Origin: Schistocephalus solidus
Taxonomy: Eukaryota > Platyhelminthes > Cestoda > Diphyllobothriidea > Diphyllobothriidae
DNA: 64,000 nt
Direction of reading: 5' to 3'
Assembly: GCA_017591395.1 (NCBI GenBank)
Contig: WEDG01000289.1
Location: forward strand, 124,001-188,000
Under the pieces are notes generated by a model. The model was not told the DNA's origin, did not search any database, and was given only the letters and a program-made list of their open reading frames with translations. Shown one piece after another: positions 11,449 through 22,800 of the stretch. Each line of letters opens with the position of its first letter. The first letter of the stretch is position 1. The position numbers and the translations under genes are program-made.

Positions 11449-11607
11449 TCCTTCATACCGTTTATAGTATTTTTCAAAAGCGTTTTTGAACAAGTATAAA
11501 CATTTTTGCTCATATTGCATTAAATACTCGCCATACTCCAAAGCCAGTCGGAAATTTTCGTTATACGCTCAAAGGAGAACATACTTTTTCGCAGTGTTTT
11601 AACATTT

Positions 11608-12321
11608 ATGGACTCAAAACAATTTTTTGCTAGCAACAGAACCAGTCACGGAACTTCCTTTAAAGAAAAGCCTGTTGAGCTGGCTTCGACATCCACGACT
11701 GGCACTCAATCAGTTTATACTTACAACCACAAACCAGCAAAGCACACAAAAAGCGTAACGGCAGCCAAATCCGTTGGCTACGAGGACGAATCTTGCGTTG
11801 GATGTTCTTATATTTTACTAATAGTTCAAAAACTGGAAAATGAGCTTGCAGACTTAAGGAAGCTCTTGCAAGATAACATTACTCGACGAAATACGCTTAG
11901 CAATATTCCAGTTAAAAAGGCAGTGACTTAAGCACCAAAAGAATCAAAAAATACAACTGATTACAGCTCACAATGTTCGGACGCGATTACCCAAAACGAC
12001 CGGATAACGGGAACACAGTCTCTGAATCCTACGGACGATGACCAGAGCAAACCACAAATCTCATCCTGCTATCTTGGGTGTTCTAAAGAGCCCGTAGTTG
12101 AACCCAAAGAAACAAACGCGTGGCAAGCTGCAATGGGGAAACACCACAACAGGAGGACAAAATCACAATCAACTCTGATGGATTCATTGAAGCCTTCAGA
12201 TGAGAGTATGGTCAGAGGTAGACTAAATCCCAACGAGAGCTCTGTAAACCGTTCTCGTGCCCCTAAGGAGAACTTAGAAGGAAGCGAAAATTCCAAGCAC
12301 CAGGATCGGCAACAGTGTTAA
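11608..12321 (+). pseudogene. ORF1 of copy B with one nonsense codon
   Basis: It is collinear with the intact ORF1 at 7363-8076 over its whole length. A premature TAA at 11929-11931 interrupts it after 107 codons, and the same frame continues to the TAA at 12319-12321. The CVGC motif and the LENELADLRKLL coiled-coil stretch are conserved. Otherwise only scattered substitutions separate the copies. Confidence 0.78.
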
Positions 12322-12333
12322 GTTATTCAGGGT

Positions 12334-12975
12334 TTGCACGAGTCAACGTCAGTCCAACCAGAAGACCGTGTCGCCGAAGACCTTGCTTCGTTTAATGGCC
12401 TCCTAAACCAGTTGCTCCCACCGGGCGTGGAAGTAAAAGTTATTAAAGCATTCCGGATCAGCAAAAAGTCTGAAGACAGCCTAGGAACGCCGCGACCGCG
12501 ACCTCTTAAAATAATGCTAAAGAGCAAAGACCAAATCAAGGCGATCCTATCCAAAAAAACTAACCTCCGTCACTCGCATAAAGAGGTTTTTTCAACCGGA
12601 CTACTCCCCTGCGGAAAGGCTGAAACGCCAGGAACTTGTCTTGGAACTACAATCAAGACTGAAGGCTGGCGAACACAATCTGGCTATTTTCAAGGGGAAG
12701 GTCGTTCAAAAGAATACGAATTTTCCATTGAACCAACCGATTGTTCTGAGGACAACGGCAGCCACCTCACTAACGCCAAAACCATCAGGGAACCAATTGC
12801 CCAAAGAGATGTCAGAACTGATTCCGTAACACCCAGCGTTCTCACTAAAGAAACCAGAGTCACCGAAACTCATCAAGAAACGGAAAAGACATATGACCTT
12901 GACGTTAGAGGAGTCACAGTTTGGCCCATAAAATTGACGAACGCAACAGGAAATTTGGTCGGCGCGAAATTGTAG
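12334..12975 (+). pseudogene. ORF1-like second segment of copy B
   Basis: It starts four codons after the shared TAA, in the same frame. The first half matches copy A (PPGVEVKVIKAFRISKK, RPRPLKIMLKSKDQIKAIL). A single-base slip near 12590 shifts the frame, and a second change near 12700 restores it, so the middle is read out of frame. It ends at a TAG (12973-12975) where copy A has a lysine codon, immediately before the endonuclease. Confidence 0.65.
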
Positions 12976-12978
12976 TGC

Positions 12979-13924
12979 TTGTATACAAATGCACAAAGCC
13001 TTTTATCAAAACTTTATGAATTAAAAATTTGCCTTGCCGAAGTATCTCCGGATGTGATAGCAGTAACCGAAACCTGGCTGTCGGGCAGTATTCGAGATAG
13101 CGAAATAACATTTTCTGGGTACCAAATATATCGGAGGGACAGAGAAAACCGACAGGGTGGTGGAATAATTGTGTATGTGAAAGACGTGCTAATAGTGTCT
13201 GACAAGACGAGCAAGTTTGCGTGCAGCACTGAAGCCATATGGTTGAACATCAAGGCTCTTGGCTCTCCATGTCTAGATGTCCTCATTGTCTATCGGCCAC
13301 CTAGGATAGACCGAGTCGCGGACACCCACTTGTTGGAACAATTAGAAAATTTCTCCAGTCAACCTAATGTCATGATTATGGGTGACTTCAACGCACCAGG
13401 AATTAACTGGAGCACTGTTCAATCATCATGCCCAAAATCGACTTTGATTATGTTTTTCTGCAAAAGACCTTGAAGGCACTCCTCAAACAACATGTCCCTT
13501 TCCCCACCAGAACACGTGAAGGACAAAGGGCTAACTGTCTTGACCTGGTTTTCACGAAAACATCAGGCAGCATTGACGAGATTATTTCAATGCCTCCGCT
13601 CGGTCGTAGTGATCATGTGGTGCTTATGTGGGACTACTCATTATTCTCCGTTGCGCCTGCTATAGAGGAAAAACGGCGTAACGTTTGGCGAGAAAACTTT
13701 CATCAGATGCGAGCAGATTTAACAGACATCAACTGAACCTCAATGTTTTCGAGCACCGTGAACAAAGATTTGGAGTCCTTCCGAAATGTTCTTCTGCACC
13801 TTATGGACAACCACTGCCCGCTAACGAGTGCCCATCACAGCAAGCGTCCTGGGTGGCTAGACAGCAACTTAAAAAGGGAAATAAACAGGAAGCACAAGTT
13901 GTGGAGAAAATATTGCGAGTCTAA
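12979..13924 (+). pseudogene. Endonuclease domain of copy B
   Basis: The first frame (to 13473) runs from YTNAQSL through VIAVTETWLSGS, GGGIIVYVKD, VLIVYRPP and MGDFNAPGINW. A frameshift near 13440 moves the remainder, including GRSDHVVLMW, into another frame that ends with a stop at about 13735. The catalytic residues match those of copy A. It would need two repairs to be read through, so it is non-functional as it stands. Confidence 0.78.
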
Positions 13925-13929
13925 TCAAG

Positions 13930-15738
13930 TCGCCTATTTTAATAAGTATAAAACACAGAGAAACAAAATGAGAAGCCTTATTCTTACAACGCGAAGAGAA
14001 TTTGAGAAGACTTTGCTGCAAAAGGCAACGCAGAATCCAAAGTTAGTCTACAGTTACCTCCGTAGATGTACAAGGAATAAACATCAAATACTGCCGTGGG
14101 CGTCGAAATTTCTGAAAATAGAAAAAAAGCCGAGTACTTTTCACAGTTCTACCGCTCAGTCTTCACTAATGAGGCAAGGTTTCTTCGTCCCTCAGTGGAT
14201 AACCCGCCGACTGCAAGCATTAGCCACATACTATTCTCAGAATTTCTGATCCAAAAGGAATTAAAAGAACTAAAAGAGTCGAAATCCCCAGGACCAGACG
14301 AGCTTCCACCCAAGCTTCTGAAAGAACTCGCCAATGAACTTTCCGCACCTCTGTCAGTGCTCTTTCAAAAGTCCTTTGACTCCGGAACACTTCCTTTCAA
14401 TTGGAAGCTGGCACATATAACTCCCTTGTACAAAAGCGGTAGCCGGGCGTCAGTGACAAACTACAGGCCCACAAGCTTGACATGCATCCTTGGCAAGATT
14501 ATGGAAAGGATCATCAAGAGAGAATTGGTGAAATTCCTAGAGACTCATAATTTGTGATCAAGCTGTCAACATGGGTTCAGAAAAGGAAGATCATGCACAA
14601 CGAATTTGCTGTATTCGCTCCAGAGGTGGATCCAAGCACTTGAAGATAAACACGCGGTTCAAATTGCCTTCATTGACTTTCAAAAGGCCTTCGATACTGT
14701 GCCGCACGAGAGACTGCTGTACAAGCTAGAAAGAATTGGAATCAGAGGTAACCTCCTCAAATGGATTGAAAACTTCCTCATGGGTCGGCGCCAAGAGAGG
14801 TCAATTCTGCTGCGGTCGAGAGTGGGGTTCCTCATGGCTCAGTACTAGGGCCAATACTGTTTTTAATTTACGTAAACGATTGTGTCAGGAATCTCGACTG
14901 TGAAGCAGCAATGTTTGCCGATGACATTAAAATCTGGAATGTAATCAAGAGCCCTGCTGACGAAGATAAACTGCGGATCAACCTAACTCGGTTGGAGGAG
15001 TGGTTGAATCATTGGCTTTTGCTGTTTAACGTCGATAAGTGTACAATACTTCGCTAAGGCAACCCATCTGGATCTGCCGAAAGTAGAAGTTACTTTCGCA
15101 GCGGTGAAGCCTTAAAAGACGTGGAAACCCAAAAGGACCTTGGTGTGCTGACGACCATCACCCTAAAACCATCGTCTCACTGCTTGAAAGTGGCGAAGAG
15201 CGCAATTTCGGTGTTGCATGCCATCAGACGAGCCTTTTTGGATTTCGATGAAGATCTTTTCGCGAAGACTTTTGGAACATTCATTAGGCCGCATTTGGAA
15301 TATGCTATGCACGCCTGGAAACCCTGGACAGTTCAAGATCAGAACTGCCTCGAAAGAGTCCAGAGGAAAGCCACCAAAATGGTTAGAAGTCAAAGCTCCT
15401 TGCCATATCCAACCCGCCTAATGAATCTTAATCTGTTCCCTTTGAGTTATAGGCAAATGCGTGGTGATCTCCTGCAGACATTCCGCATTGTGAAGGGATT
15501 GGATTGTTGCCTGGAATTCTCGGATTTCTTTGAATTTGCCACCACGACCCATCTCCGAGGTCACCCATTGAAACTGCGTGTCCAGCAGGCGAGACTGGAT
15601 GTGCGCAAGTTCTCCTTCTCTGTCAGAGTGGTTAAACCATGGAATGCCCTCCCTGAAGACGTTGTGATGTCACCATCGCTGGAAAGCTTTAAAAGGAACC
15701 TTGACAGTTTTATGTTCCGCAACGAGCCTGAGCGATGA
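13930..15738 (+). pseudogene. Reverse transcriptase of copy B
   Basis: Blocks in several frames cover the RT: KSPGPDELPPKLLKEL near 14290, WKLAHITPLYKSG near 14405, IAFIDFQKAFDTVPHERLL near 14670, and FADD at 14914-14925. The C-terminal domain follows in one frame (15121-15738), with KDLGVL, RPHLEYAMHAWKPW and a terminal WNALPEDVVMSP block. Stops occur near 14555, 14848 and 15057. The palm motif is intact but the enzyme cannot be made from one frame. Confidence 0.8.
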
Positions 15739-15918
15739 GGTATTTATCTTAACCCTCGAGAGTCTTGCACCACTTGTCATATTTATGACCACCTTTTGTA
15801 CATTTGCAATTCACACGGTTTCTTTGTATACCGCACTTAATTTTACGTTACAAATAGGGTACTCAAAGGCTCCTTCCTATTTCCCTCAATAAATTGAATC
15901 GAATTGAATTGAATTGAA

Positions 15919-16804
15919 CACAATTTCTGTACGAACTCACCGACCAGCTGGCCTCTCCGCTCTCCAAGATCTTTGAAAGTTCGATGGAGGCGGGGGCTCT
16001 GCCTACCGAGTGGAAGCTAGTCAACATAACCTCCATCTATAAAGGAGGAGAGTGGACATCACCAAATAGTTTAAAGCCAGTCAGCCTTAAAATATATGTT
16101 GCAAAATGATATAGATGATCGAAACCGAACTGATGAGGTATATTAAAGAGAATAACTTGCTAAGTTCACATCAACATGGATTTAGTTGTGGTCAATCCTG
16201 CCTCAAAAACCTGCTCAAATCCATGGAAAGCTGGAAGAAATAATTCGAAATTGGTTTGTCAGTCGATGCGGTCTACAAAGCTTTTGTTAGGGGACCACAA
16301 AGAAAACTGATATCGAAGCTGCGTCAAATGGGTGTGACTGGCAACCAACTCAACTGCCTGGCCGAATTTCTCACAGGCAGGCGCCAACGTGTTTGTATTG
16401 GAGACACCAAGTCACACTGGGGAACCGTTTACAGTGGACTTCCACAGGGGAGCATGCCCGGTATGATTCTGTTTCTGATAAACGTGAACGACTGCCTTGA
16501 TTGTCTGACATGCGAAAAGGTCATGTTTGCTGGATCAGAAGTTATAGAATTCGATTGAACAACCGGAGGATGAGCGAAACTTACAAAATAACTTAGATCG
16601 CTTGCAAACATGGTGTGATGCGTGGCTGCTGAACCTTAATTTCAACAAATGCCAAATCATCTGACTATAGTCTAGTTACATATGGGTGATGAGGTTTGAA
16701 TATCAGTACTTCATCAGCGGTCACCAACTCGATGAGGTAAGTGTTCTAAAGGTGTTAGGTATGTGGATAACACCCAAACTCAAATAATCGTAATATGCTA
16801 CAGG
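15919..16804 (+). mobile_element. Second jockey-like RT relic
   Basis: Directly after copy B, a diverged RT reads: LASPLSKIFESSMEAGALP, then GFSCGQSCLKNLL, a VDAVYKAFVRGP block in place of the usual FxDFxKAFDxVxH, VYSGLPQGSMPGMILFLINVND, and VMFAGSEV where the FADD should be. The aspartates of the catalytic motif are lost (FAGS). The C-terminal blocks after 16560 are in other frames. It is an old, dead copy, possibly the insertion target of copy B. Confidence 0.65.
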
Positions 16805-16996
16805 TCGCTATCCTACCGAGTGTGAGGGATCTTTAGTGAGCTCCAGGGCACAGCGGAACATACATGTCCCTTAAGCAGATCGGTGAGCCGCACATTATCA
16901 TCATAATCCCGATCGCAACTGATAAAACAACGAGAGGGTGGCTCAATGGTTGATTGTTCGACTCCAGTACCAAAGGTCACGCTTTCGAATTCCAGA
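16805..16996 (+). repeat. Hammerhead-bearing short repeat: end of one unit and tRNA-like head of the next
   Basis: AGTGAGCTCC near 16835 is followed about 100 bases later by a tRNA-like head. It has a pol III A-box match TGGCTCAATGG (16939-16949) and a B-box-like CTTTCGAATTC (16982-16992). The order and spacing match the dimer at 42575-43000, where the same AGTGAGCTCC block precedes the same A box. A CR1-like element (16997-18371) then interrupts it, and the repeat resumes at 18372. Confidence 0.62.
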
Positions 16997-18371
16997 TTTT
17001 ATTTATTTAGAATTTTTATTTGTTTATCACTGGCAAGACACTGTCTAAGCAAACATTAGGAACGAAATAAAGTTATGACAATGTTTGCAGATAAAATGTA
17101 CAAATACATAACTTGTCCTGCTATGTCAAGTGTTAGCGATGTTTTAAAATTAATGGTGAACTAGAAAAAAATAGACAGTGAAAAAACTCGTACCATAAAA
17201 ATGGAGACAGAGTTCAATAAGCCTTCATTTTTGAATAGAAGGTAGGAGAAAAAACGGCTTAGGAAAAAATGGTCAGGTGGTAGAGTAGGTTAATACGGTA
17301 GTAGCATTTCAGAATGAGATAATGAAACGTCGAGGTGATTCATTCTTGATCACAAAACAAAATCTCACGAAAATGCGTCAATGAACTTAAGTCCTCAGCA
17401 TCTTAGGATCCAGAATTGAATTCTGATGATGGTTAGTATCCAAGAAACGGTAGCATTTTAGACTGTGGACCACGGAATGTGTACGTCCGAATGACGTCAT
17501 CGTTTGGATGACTGGTTATATAAGGAGACATCATAGTTCATGGGCGACTCGAGGAAGCGAAAATATAGTTTTAAGAGGGTCACTTAAATTCCCGATGGTC
17601 CTTTCTCCGAGTCATGGGGAAAGCTACTGGAAAAAGATGAGGAAAATAAAAGTATAATAGAATCAGTGTTAAGATAAATGTACAGTCTTCGCTTGAATGC
17701 AGATGGACTAGTTAACGATTGAATTTCAATTGGCAAGTTATTCCAAAGAAAACTATACCTAGAAGCAAAGAAGAGAGAGCGTTTACACGTGGAGGATGCA
17801 GGGGGAGGTATAATTAGTGCAGAATTTCTTAGGTTATAAGGAAGACTAACGAGGGTAATGACAGAAAGCTTGGGGAGAGTTGAACTATTATTTAGTCGGA
17901 AAAGGAGACAAAAGCCTGCTTCAAGTCTCCTGACCCAAAGAAATTTTAGCTTCGTTAGCTGGCATCTTGTTGAGTAGGAAGTAGTTTAAAGAGTCGGAAA
18001 TAGGAGTTTTTTGTGAAATGTATTTGGAAATTTTCAATTTTTGAACGGCTAGATTCGTTCATTAAACCGAAGAAAGGACAGCAAAATTCAAGAATGGGAA
18101 GTACAAACATACGATAAAGTCTTAATTTAATTTCAGGAAGGTAGAAATTATAAGAAATAAAGCCGCAAATCTGAGCAGCTTTGGCCGTAATTCTATCGGC
18201 ATGAGGCGAAAGATCTAATTTATTGGTGTAGCTTAAGCCCAAGTCCTTGATGGAGGAACATTCAATCATAGGGCAACGTTCAAAAATAAGAAGTTGCGGC
18301 AGCCTTACAGGCCCAAAACTAATGTAGCGACACTTAGTATGTGAGAACTCCATATTTCGGGATTTCCACAT
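16997..18371 (-). mobile_element. 5'-truncated CR1-like element inserted in the short repeat
   Basis: Read on the minus strand it ends at about 16997 in an AAATAAA-rich tail. Its 3' UTR aligns with 10431-10872, and it carries the RT C-terminal domain upstream. Coding sequence runs right up to 18371, where the host repeat resumes, so it is truncated at the 5' end. It aligns along much of its length with the older relic at 1255-3737. Confidence 0.75.
17955..18371 (-). pseudogene. RT C-terminal domain of the CR1-like insertion
   Basis: The 138-codon frame shows the standard post-palm blocks: KCRYISFGP, KDLGLSYTNKLDLSPHADRI, KAAQICGFISYN, YRMFVLPILEFCCPFF and a KIENFQIHFTK block. It begins within coding sequence because of the 5' truncation. 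The remaining C-terminal residues (IWNNLP-like block near 17730) lie in another frame. Confidence 0.75.
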
Positions 18372-18550
18372 TCGGGATTGGGTATGACTGGCTGATGACG
18401 GCTAATAAGCCAGAAATGGTCATTACTGTCTCCCTTGTCTTTGTCGACTCCACCTTATCTACAATATATATCACCCGCACTCCCCTCGTCCACCACGGGC
18501 TTGGTCTACTGGCAAGGCTGAAACACCACCCTCCTCAACAAGCAGCATGA
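18372..18550 (+). repeat. Hammerhead-bearing short repeat, continuation after CR1-like insertion
   Basis: The repeat resumes with TTCGGGATTGGGTATG and the hammerhead-like core at 18386-18430, then a CTCCCTTGTCTTTGTCGAC block that also occurs in the copies at 42.6 kb and in the palindrome arms. The 3' portion is less well conserved. Confidence 0.62.
18386..18430 (+). ncRNA. Hammerhead-ribozyme-like motif, copy 1
   Basis: The order is stem I strand GACTGG (18386-18391), core CTGATGA (18392-18398), stem II GGC/GCC with loop TAATAA, core GAAA (18413-18416), a very short stem III (AT facing AT around GGTC), the presumed cleavage triplet ATT ending at 18424, then ACTGTC as the other stem I strand. 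Stem I has two mismatches and the base pair next to the core in stem II is C against A, so activity is doubtful in this copy. The layout is that of a type I hammerhead with minimal stem III, as known from schistosome Sm-alpha repeats and Penelope-like elements. Confidence 0.6.
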
Positions 18551-18723
18551 TGACTGATGATCTCCACCCCCAACCCGACCCATTCTCCATGCAAATTCAA
18601 AAGCCTTAGTAATACTGTATTAACCTTAATGTTACCAACTATAAATACGTTGAGGAGCGGTAAAACACGTACCTCCAATGATGAAATCTTTTTTGGGGTT
18701 GAAACGTCAGGTAAATATAACCA

Positions 18724-18950
18724 TGGTTTCCGTTATCGCCTCTTCTTCTCATATATATGGCAAGCGTATGGACTAAGTGTGCCGTTCTTGAGCGCATATT
18801 TTCGCGTCCTGTCCTAGCTGGTATTCAGGATTATGATTGACGGTATGAAGGTAGAATAAGCCCGAAATAGACAGTATAAATCCACCCGCATTTGCGGTCG
18901 TCTCTCCTGTCTGCAATTAGAACTTGGCCATTCCGATCTCCCTTGTCATT

Positions 18951-19023
<73 letters not shown>

Positions 19024-19267
19024 ATAAAAGTGGAACCGACAAAGACAAGGGATATCGGAATGGCCAAGTTCTAATTGCAGACAGGAGAGATGACCGCAAA
19101 TGCGGGTTGATTTATACTGTCTATTTCGGGCTTATTCTACCTTCGTACCGTCAATTAAAATCCTGAATACCAGCTGGGACAGGACGCGAAAATATGCGCT
19201 TAAGTACGGCACACTTAGTCCATACGCTGGCCATATATATGAGAAGAAGAGGCGATAACGGAAACCA
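18724..19267. repeat. Palindrome with 224-bp arms around a TA microsatellite
   Basis: The arms at 18724-18947 and 19044-19267 are reverse complements with about 10 mismatches by eye. They are separated by 96 bases that are mostly TA dinucleotides. The inner part of each arm carries a GGCCATTCCGAT/CCCTTGTC block also found just after the hammerhead motif of the short repeat. The arms therefore look like two copies of a related repeat joined tail to tail through their TA-rich ends. A long hairpin could form in RNA or as a cruciform. Confidence 0.85.
18950..19021. repeat. (TA)n microsatellite
   Basis: There is an almost uninterrupted TA dinucleotide run of about 70 bases at the centre of the palindrome. 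Open frames through it (repeats of Ile-Tyr) are not genes. Confidence 0.95.
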
Positions 19268-19652
19268 CCGGTGTTCATTCTTCCAAATGTAGACTTAGTG
19301 TTCCTGTGTTTAGTTTGAACGGAGGATACCCGCAGGGCGTGAAGAGCAATTTTTCTACTGGTGGGAGCCTAGGGGCCATATATGTTGACGTGTCAGTCCA
19401 GACTATCCCAACATATGGGCATATGAGCCGGTAACCACCACCTCACCTTATATTGGTGCTACATAACTTGAGCTTAGGCGTTCCATAAACAGAATTCGTG
19501 TATCAGACGTATTTTTTGTGCTTAGGAACCTACTTGGCGCGTTTTATTTGGTCAATGACCGAAGGTATACCTGTAGTATTATTCAATACCTTCTTTGCCT
19601 TGAGTTATTTTTTTTGACATTACATTGATGTTGTTTTAAACAATTGCGGATT
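19268..19652. other. WDR20: Upstream region of WDR20
   Basis: These are the 385 bases between the palindrome and the first WDR20 ATG. The region is AT-rich, especially after 19540, with no clear TATA box or CpG-rich segment. An in-frame TGA at 19626-19628 precedes the chosen start, which supports the ATG at 19653. Confidence 0.5.
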
Positions 19653-19868
19653 ATGTCTTTTCATTACACACATAAGGATTTTTTGGATCAATTTAAGGCA
19701 ACTGAAGGAACTTATAAGCTTAAGTCAGTTCTCAATCATAAAGGTCTCTTTAATGCCTCCAATATCGGCAGACAACCTTCTATTAAGCTTTCGTTCTGTG
19801 ACAGTCGAAGCGTTTGTTGCATAAATTCGGGCCGCGATATTTACATTTATCCTGTCTCTGAATACCAG
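19653..19868 (+). CDS. WDR20: WDR20 exon 1 (residues 1-72)
   Basis: It starts at the first ATG after an in-frame TGA and ends before GTGAGA. It encodes the N-terminal strand of the propeller, with [10 protein letters not shown] and a [17 protein letters not shown] end that parallels the GRELYFY region of the human protein. Phase 0 at the donor. The next intron is 112 nt. Confidence 0.9.
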
Positions 19869-22800
19869 GTGAGATGTATTAATAGGCCTATTCATTAATA
19901 TATGAATATATTAATATAATTTTGAGTAATTTTTTAAATGATGTGTGTTTGTGCATACATACAAGCATTCTGCCTTGTAGGTATACGAATCTTATGCTAC
20001 TCCTAGCAAACGAAGCTTTAAAACAAGTCTACCAGTTAGCCACGACTTCAGCGTATCTTCTCTCCTATTGATTGGATTGAGTGGTGGGGAGATTCACATA
20101 CTTGACCCGTTCCAGAAGGAAACTGGCAAGGTTTTCAATGAAGAGGTATTTTATGTTTTTTTAAGTGTCCTCTTAGAAACAAATCGAGAGGTCTGCGGTT
20201 ACCTGCATTCGATGGGTTCCATACTCTACAAACCACTTTTTGGTTGCACATGCGAGTGGGCATATGTACATTTATAACGAGCAGTTACCTTGTTGTGTAA
20301 ACCTACCGACGTACCAGCAGTTCAAGAAAGGTTCTGGGTTTGTGATCTACACCTGCAAAACGAAGTCAACATGCAACCCAATGTACAACTGGTCTCTCAC
20401 GGACTTCGGATTCACTTCCTCACCAGAATCCTCAAAACTTTCCAACCCCCACCCTCCTCAAAATAAGATGCCAGACGATTTCGATGTGTCCTCCGCTCTT
20501 CTTTCTCCCATTAATCAATTCGCCTTCTCAACTTGCGGCAAGTACCTGGCTGTCGTTACTGAAGATGGCTATATGCGCGTCTTCGACTATCACCGCATGG
20601 ATATATACGTGAGGAGCTTGTCTTCTTTACAGGATTCCTTAAGCCGAGCACGTACGGGATAAATGCAGTGCGGAAAATAAATAAGAAAATACAAAAATCC
20701 TACAAGTCAAACTCGTCATCTCTGTACGTATATCATCTAGAAAAATACGTAATTAATCATCGTGCGGATTAAGCTAATATTTTTATAGTTGCTGCGAGCT
20801 CTCATACAAGCTAAACTGATTGCCTGTATACTCCCGGCTTTCAGTCATGCACTCGACGAAGGTCGTTTGCTACGCGAAATCTTAGTGCAACGATACCCAC
20901 CTTTGGGGACTGACGTAGTCCGCAAGTGACATGTTTATGATATGGTGGTTGCCCCAATTTCTTAACCCGATTACTTTAATTAACCTCGTTTTATCGTTGA
21001 TTATACTTTCGATTTTCAATTTAGCCCTCACATCCTTCTCTGTGTTAAGACCGGTTTGAAGTAGTAAAAAATTTGACGCAGAGGCTGGTTTTATTTAAGG
21101 CAATGAGCGAGAGAAGGATTTGGTGACTTGTTAGTGGACAAGGAAGCAACCCAGCACGTGGTGAAAATATAGGTGAAAGATGTCGCTGTTGGCAGGAGAA
21201 TGCTTATTTACGAATAATTGGCCTTCGCCTCACCCAACCATTGCGCGTACAGTGACCATCATTCCATCCGAAAACGGGTAAGGTCCTCCGCCGTACAGTC
21301 ATTTTGCAGGATGGCTGGTTTTGGGGGTTGTTTCCTTTAATATGAAGATTTAAAGTTCAAATTCTCGTACACACCAGTTAAGGGATTCCAGGATTGTACC
21401 GAATGTTTTATGTCTTAGTTAGGGAGGTGAGGACGTTTTTAATGTCTCTTTAAGGATAATTAATCCGCTTAAACGGAGTATCGCCACGCTATCCGCAATT
21501 GCCCATTCTTCCAAACCGGGAAACTTTTCGTTTCCCATATAGCCTTGATGAAGACAATTTTCCTATTGGCCATCTGTGGACGCACCATATAAACTCTAGT
21601 CACGTTAATAGTTATGTTCTGTCTCCGGAGCTGGCTCTACCCTGGCTAAAGATTCTGGTAACTGCGAGCGATATACTTGCGAATATCGGCAGCGGCGCTG
21701 CTTATGGTTATAACGATGGGAACGGTGACGATGCTTCTCTTGGCTACTACTGCAGCTCTCCTCTATCGTGGATTGGTGTATGGGAAGTTTTAGTGGGTTT
21801 GAATCGTCCTGCTGCTTGTTTTTTTTGCTTCCGCTCAGTGTTTTACATCTGTCAGAATCCTTAAATACTACTATCGTAATCTGCATGTATTCGGGTCTTT
21901 TGTTTTTAGGGCTATATGCGATCCTATTTCGGAGGCTTAACATGCGTTGACTGGTCTCCAGATGGGAAGTTTGTCGTTGTCGGTGGCCAGGATGATTTGA
22001 TTACCATTTGGTCTTTCACTTCTCAAGCTGTCATCTGCAGGGGCCAAGGACACAAATCATGGATTAACGTGGTCCGTTTCGACCCATTCGTATACCCGAC
22101 GAAAATGCAGCAAGATTATTGCCAAAAACAGGCCACTGGCGAGCAGTCGTGCCTGAATTCAAAAGCACTTGCAAATGGCTGTTTGAACACGATCGATGCC
22201 ACACAAACTACCGGTAACGCGGCTTTTCGCGCATATAGGTGGGTCGTATTATGAAATTATATACTAATCCACGAACCTGTCGTACTTTTACATTTCCGTC
22301 CACTTTAATCTACATTTCCATTTTTGGGCTTACTGGCCACAATTTTAGCAAGGTCACTACGCATTTCACATCGATTAGCTTTTCCTTGACTGAAACTTGA
22401 GTTGACTATGTCATTGACTACCGAAACATTGGAAAGCACGACTTCCGTCGACGTAGAAAAATTTGCGTTCTCGCCTTACTATTTCTTACTTCTTTTAAAA
22501 GGAGTGCTTTTGGATACTAGCATATGACAAGATATGATACACATCATTATAAAACACGAGGTCAACCGCGTTTGCTCCAGCTAGCTCATGATTATTATCA
22601 TCTATAATTTTTTATGCACTTCCCTATTGTTTTGATACTTAACGCTCGTGGGTGCCCCTGTTCGATACTTTTATGTTCGATTTCAGTTCCTGGGTATTTT
22701 ATATTTAAGCATGTCGTAGTTAATAGTTTATGAACTTAAGGGACTCAACGTTCATTCTCCATATCAAATTGCTTATGTGGCACAAATGTGCTTATATTTT

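Larger units (their letters stand above)
11449..15918 (+). mobile_element. Jockey-like non-LTR retrotransposon, near full length (copy B)
   Basis: This is the plus-strand counterpart of 3741-8235, with the same 5' start (TCCTTCATACCG at 11449) and the same pentameric tail ending at about 15918. The order is 5' UTR, ORF1 (11608-12321), ORF1-like segment (12334-12975), endonuclease (12979-13924), RT (about 13930-15738), and 3' UTR with AATAAA at about 15889. Nonsense codons and frameshifts are spread along it at positions different from those in copy A, so the two copies decayed independently. Facing copy A across 3.2 kb, it forms a large inverted repeat. Confidence 0.85.

Noticed and set aside
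18831..19166. Open frames of repeated Ile-Tyr
   Set aside because: They are translations of the TA microsatellite inside the palindrome.
20609..20662. Extension of WDR20 exon 3 through the open frame
   Set aside because: The conserved next residues (GYMRSYFGG) lie at 21910 behind a good acceptor, and the donor GTGAGG at 20609 is in phase.
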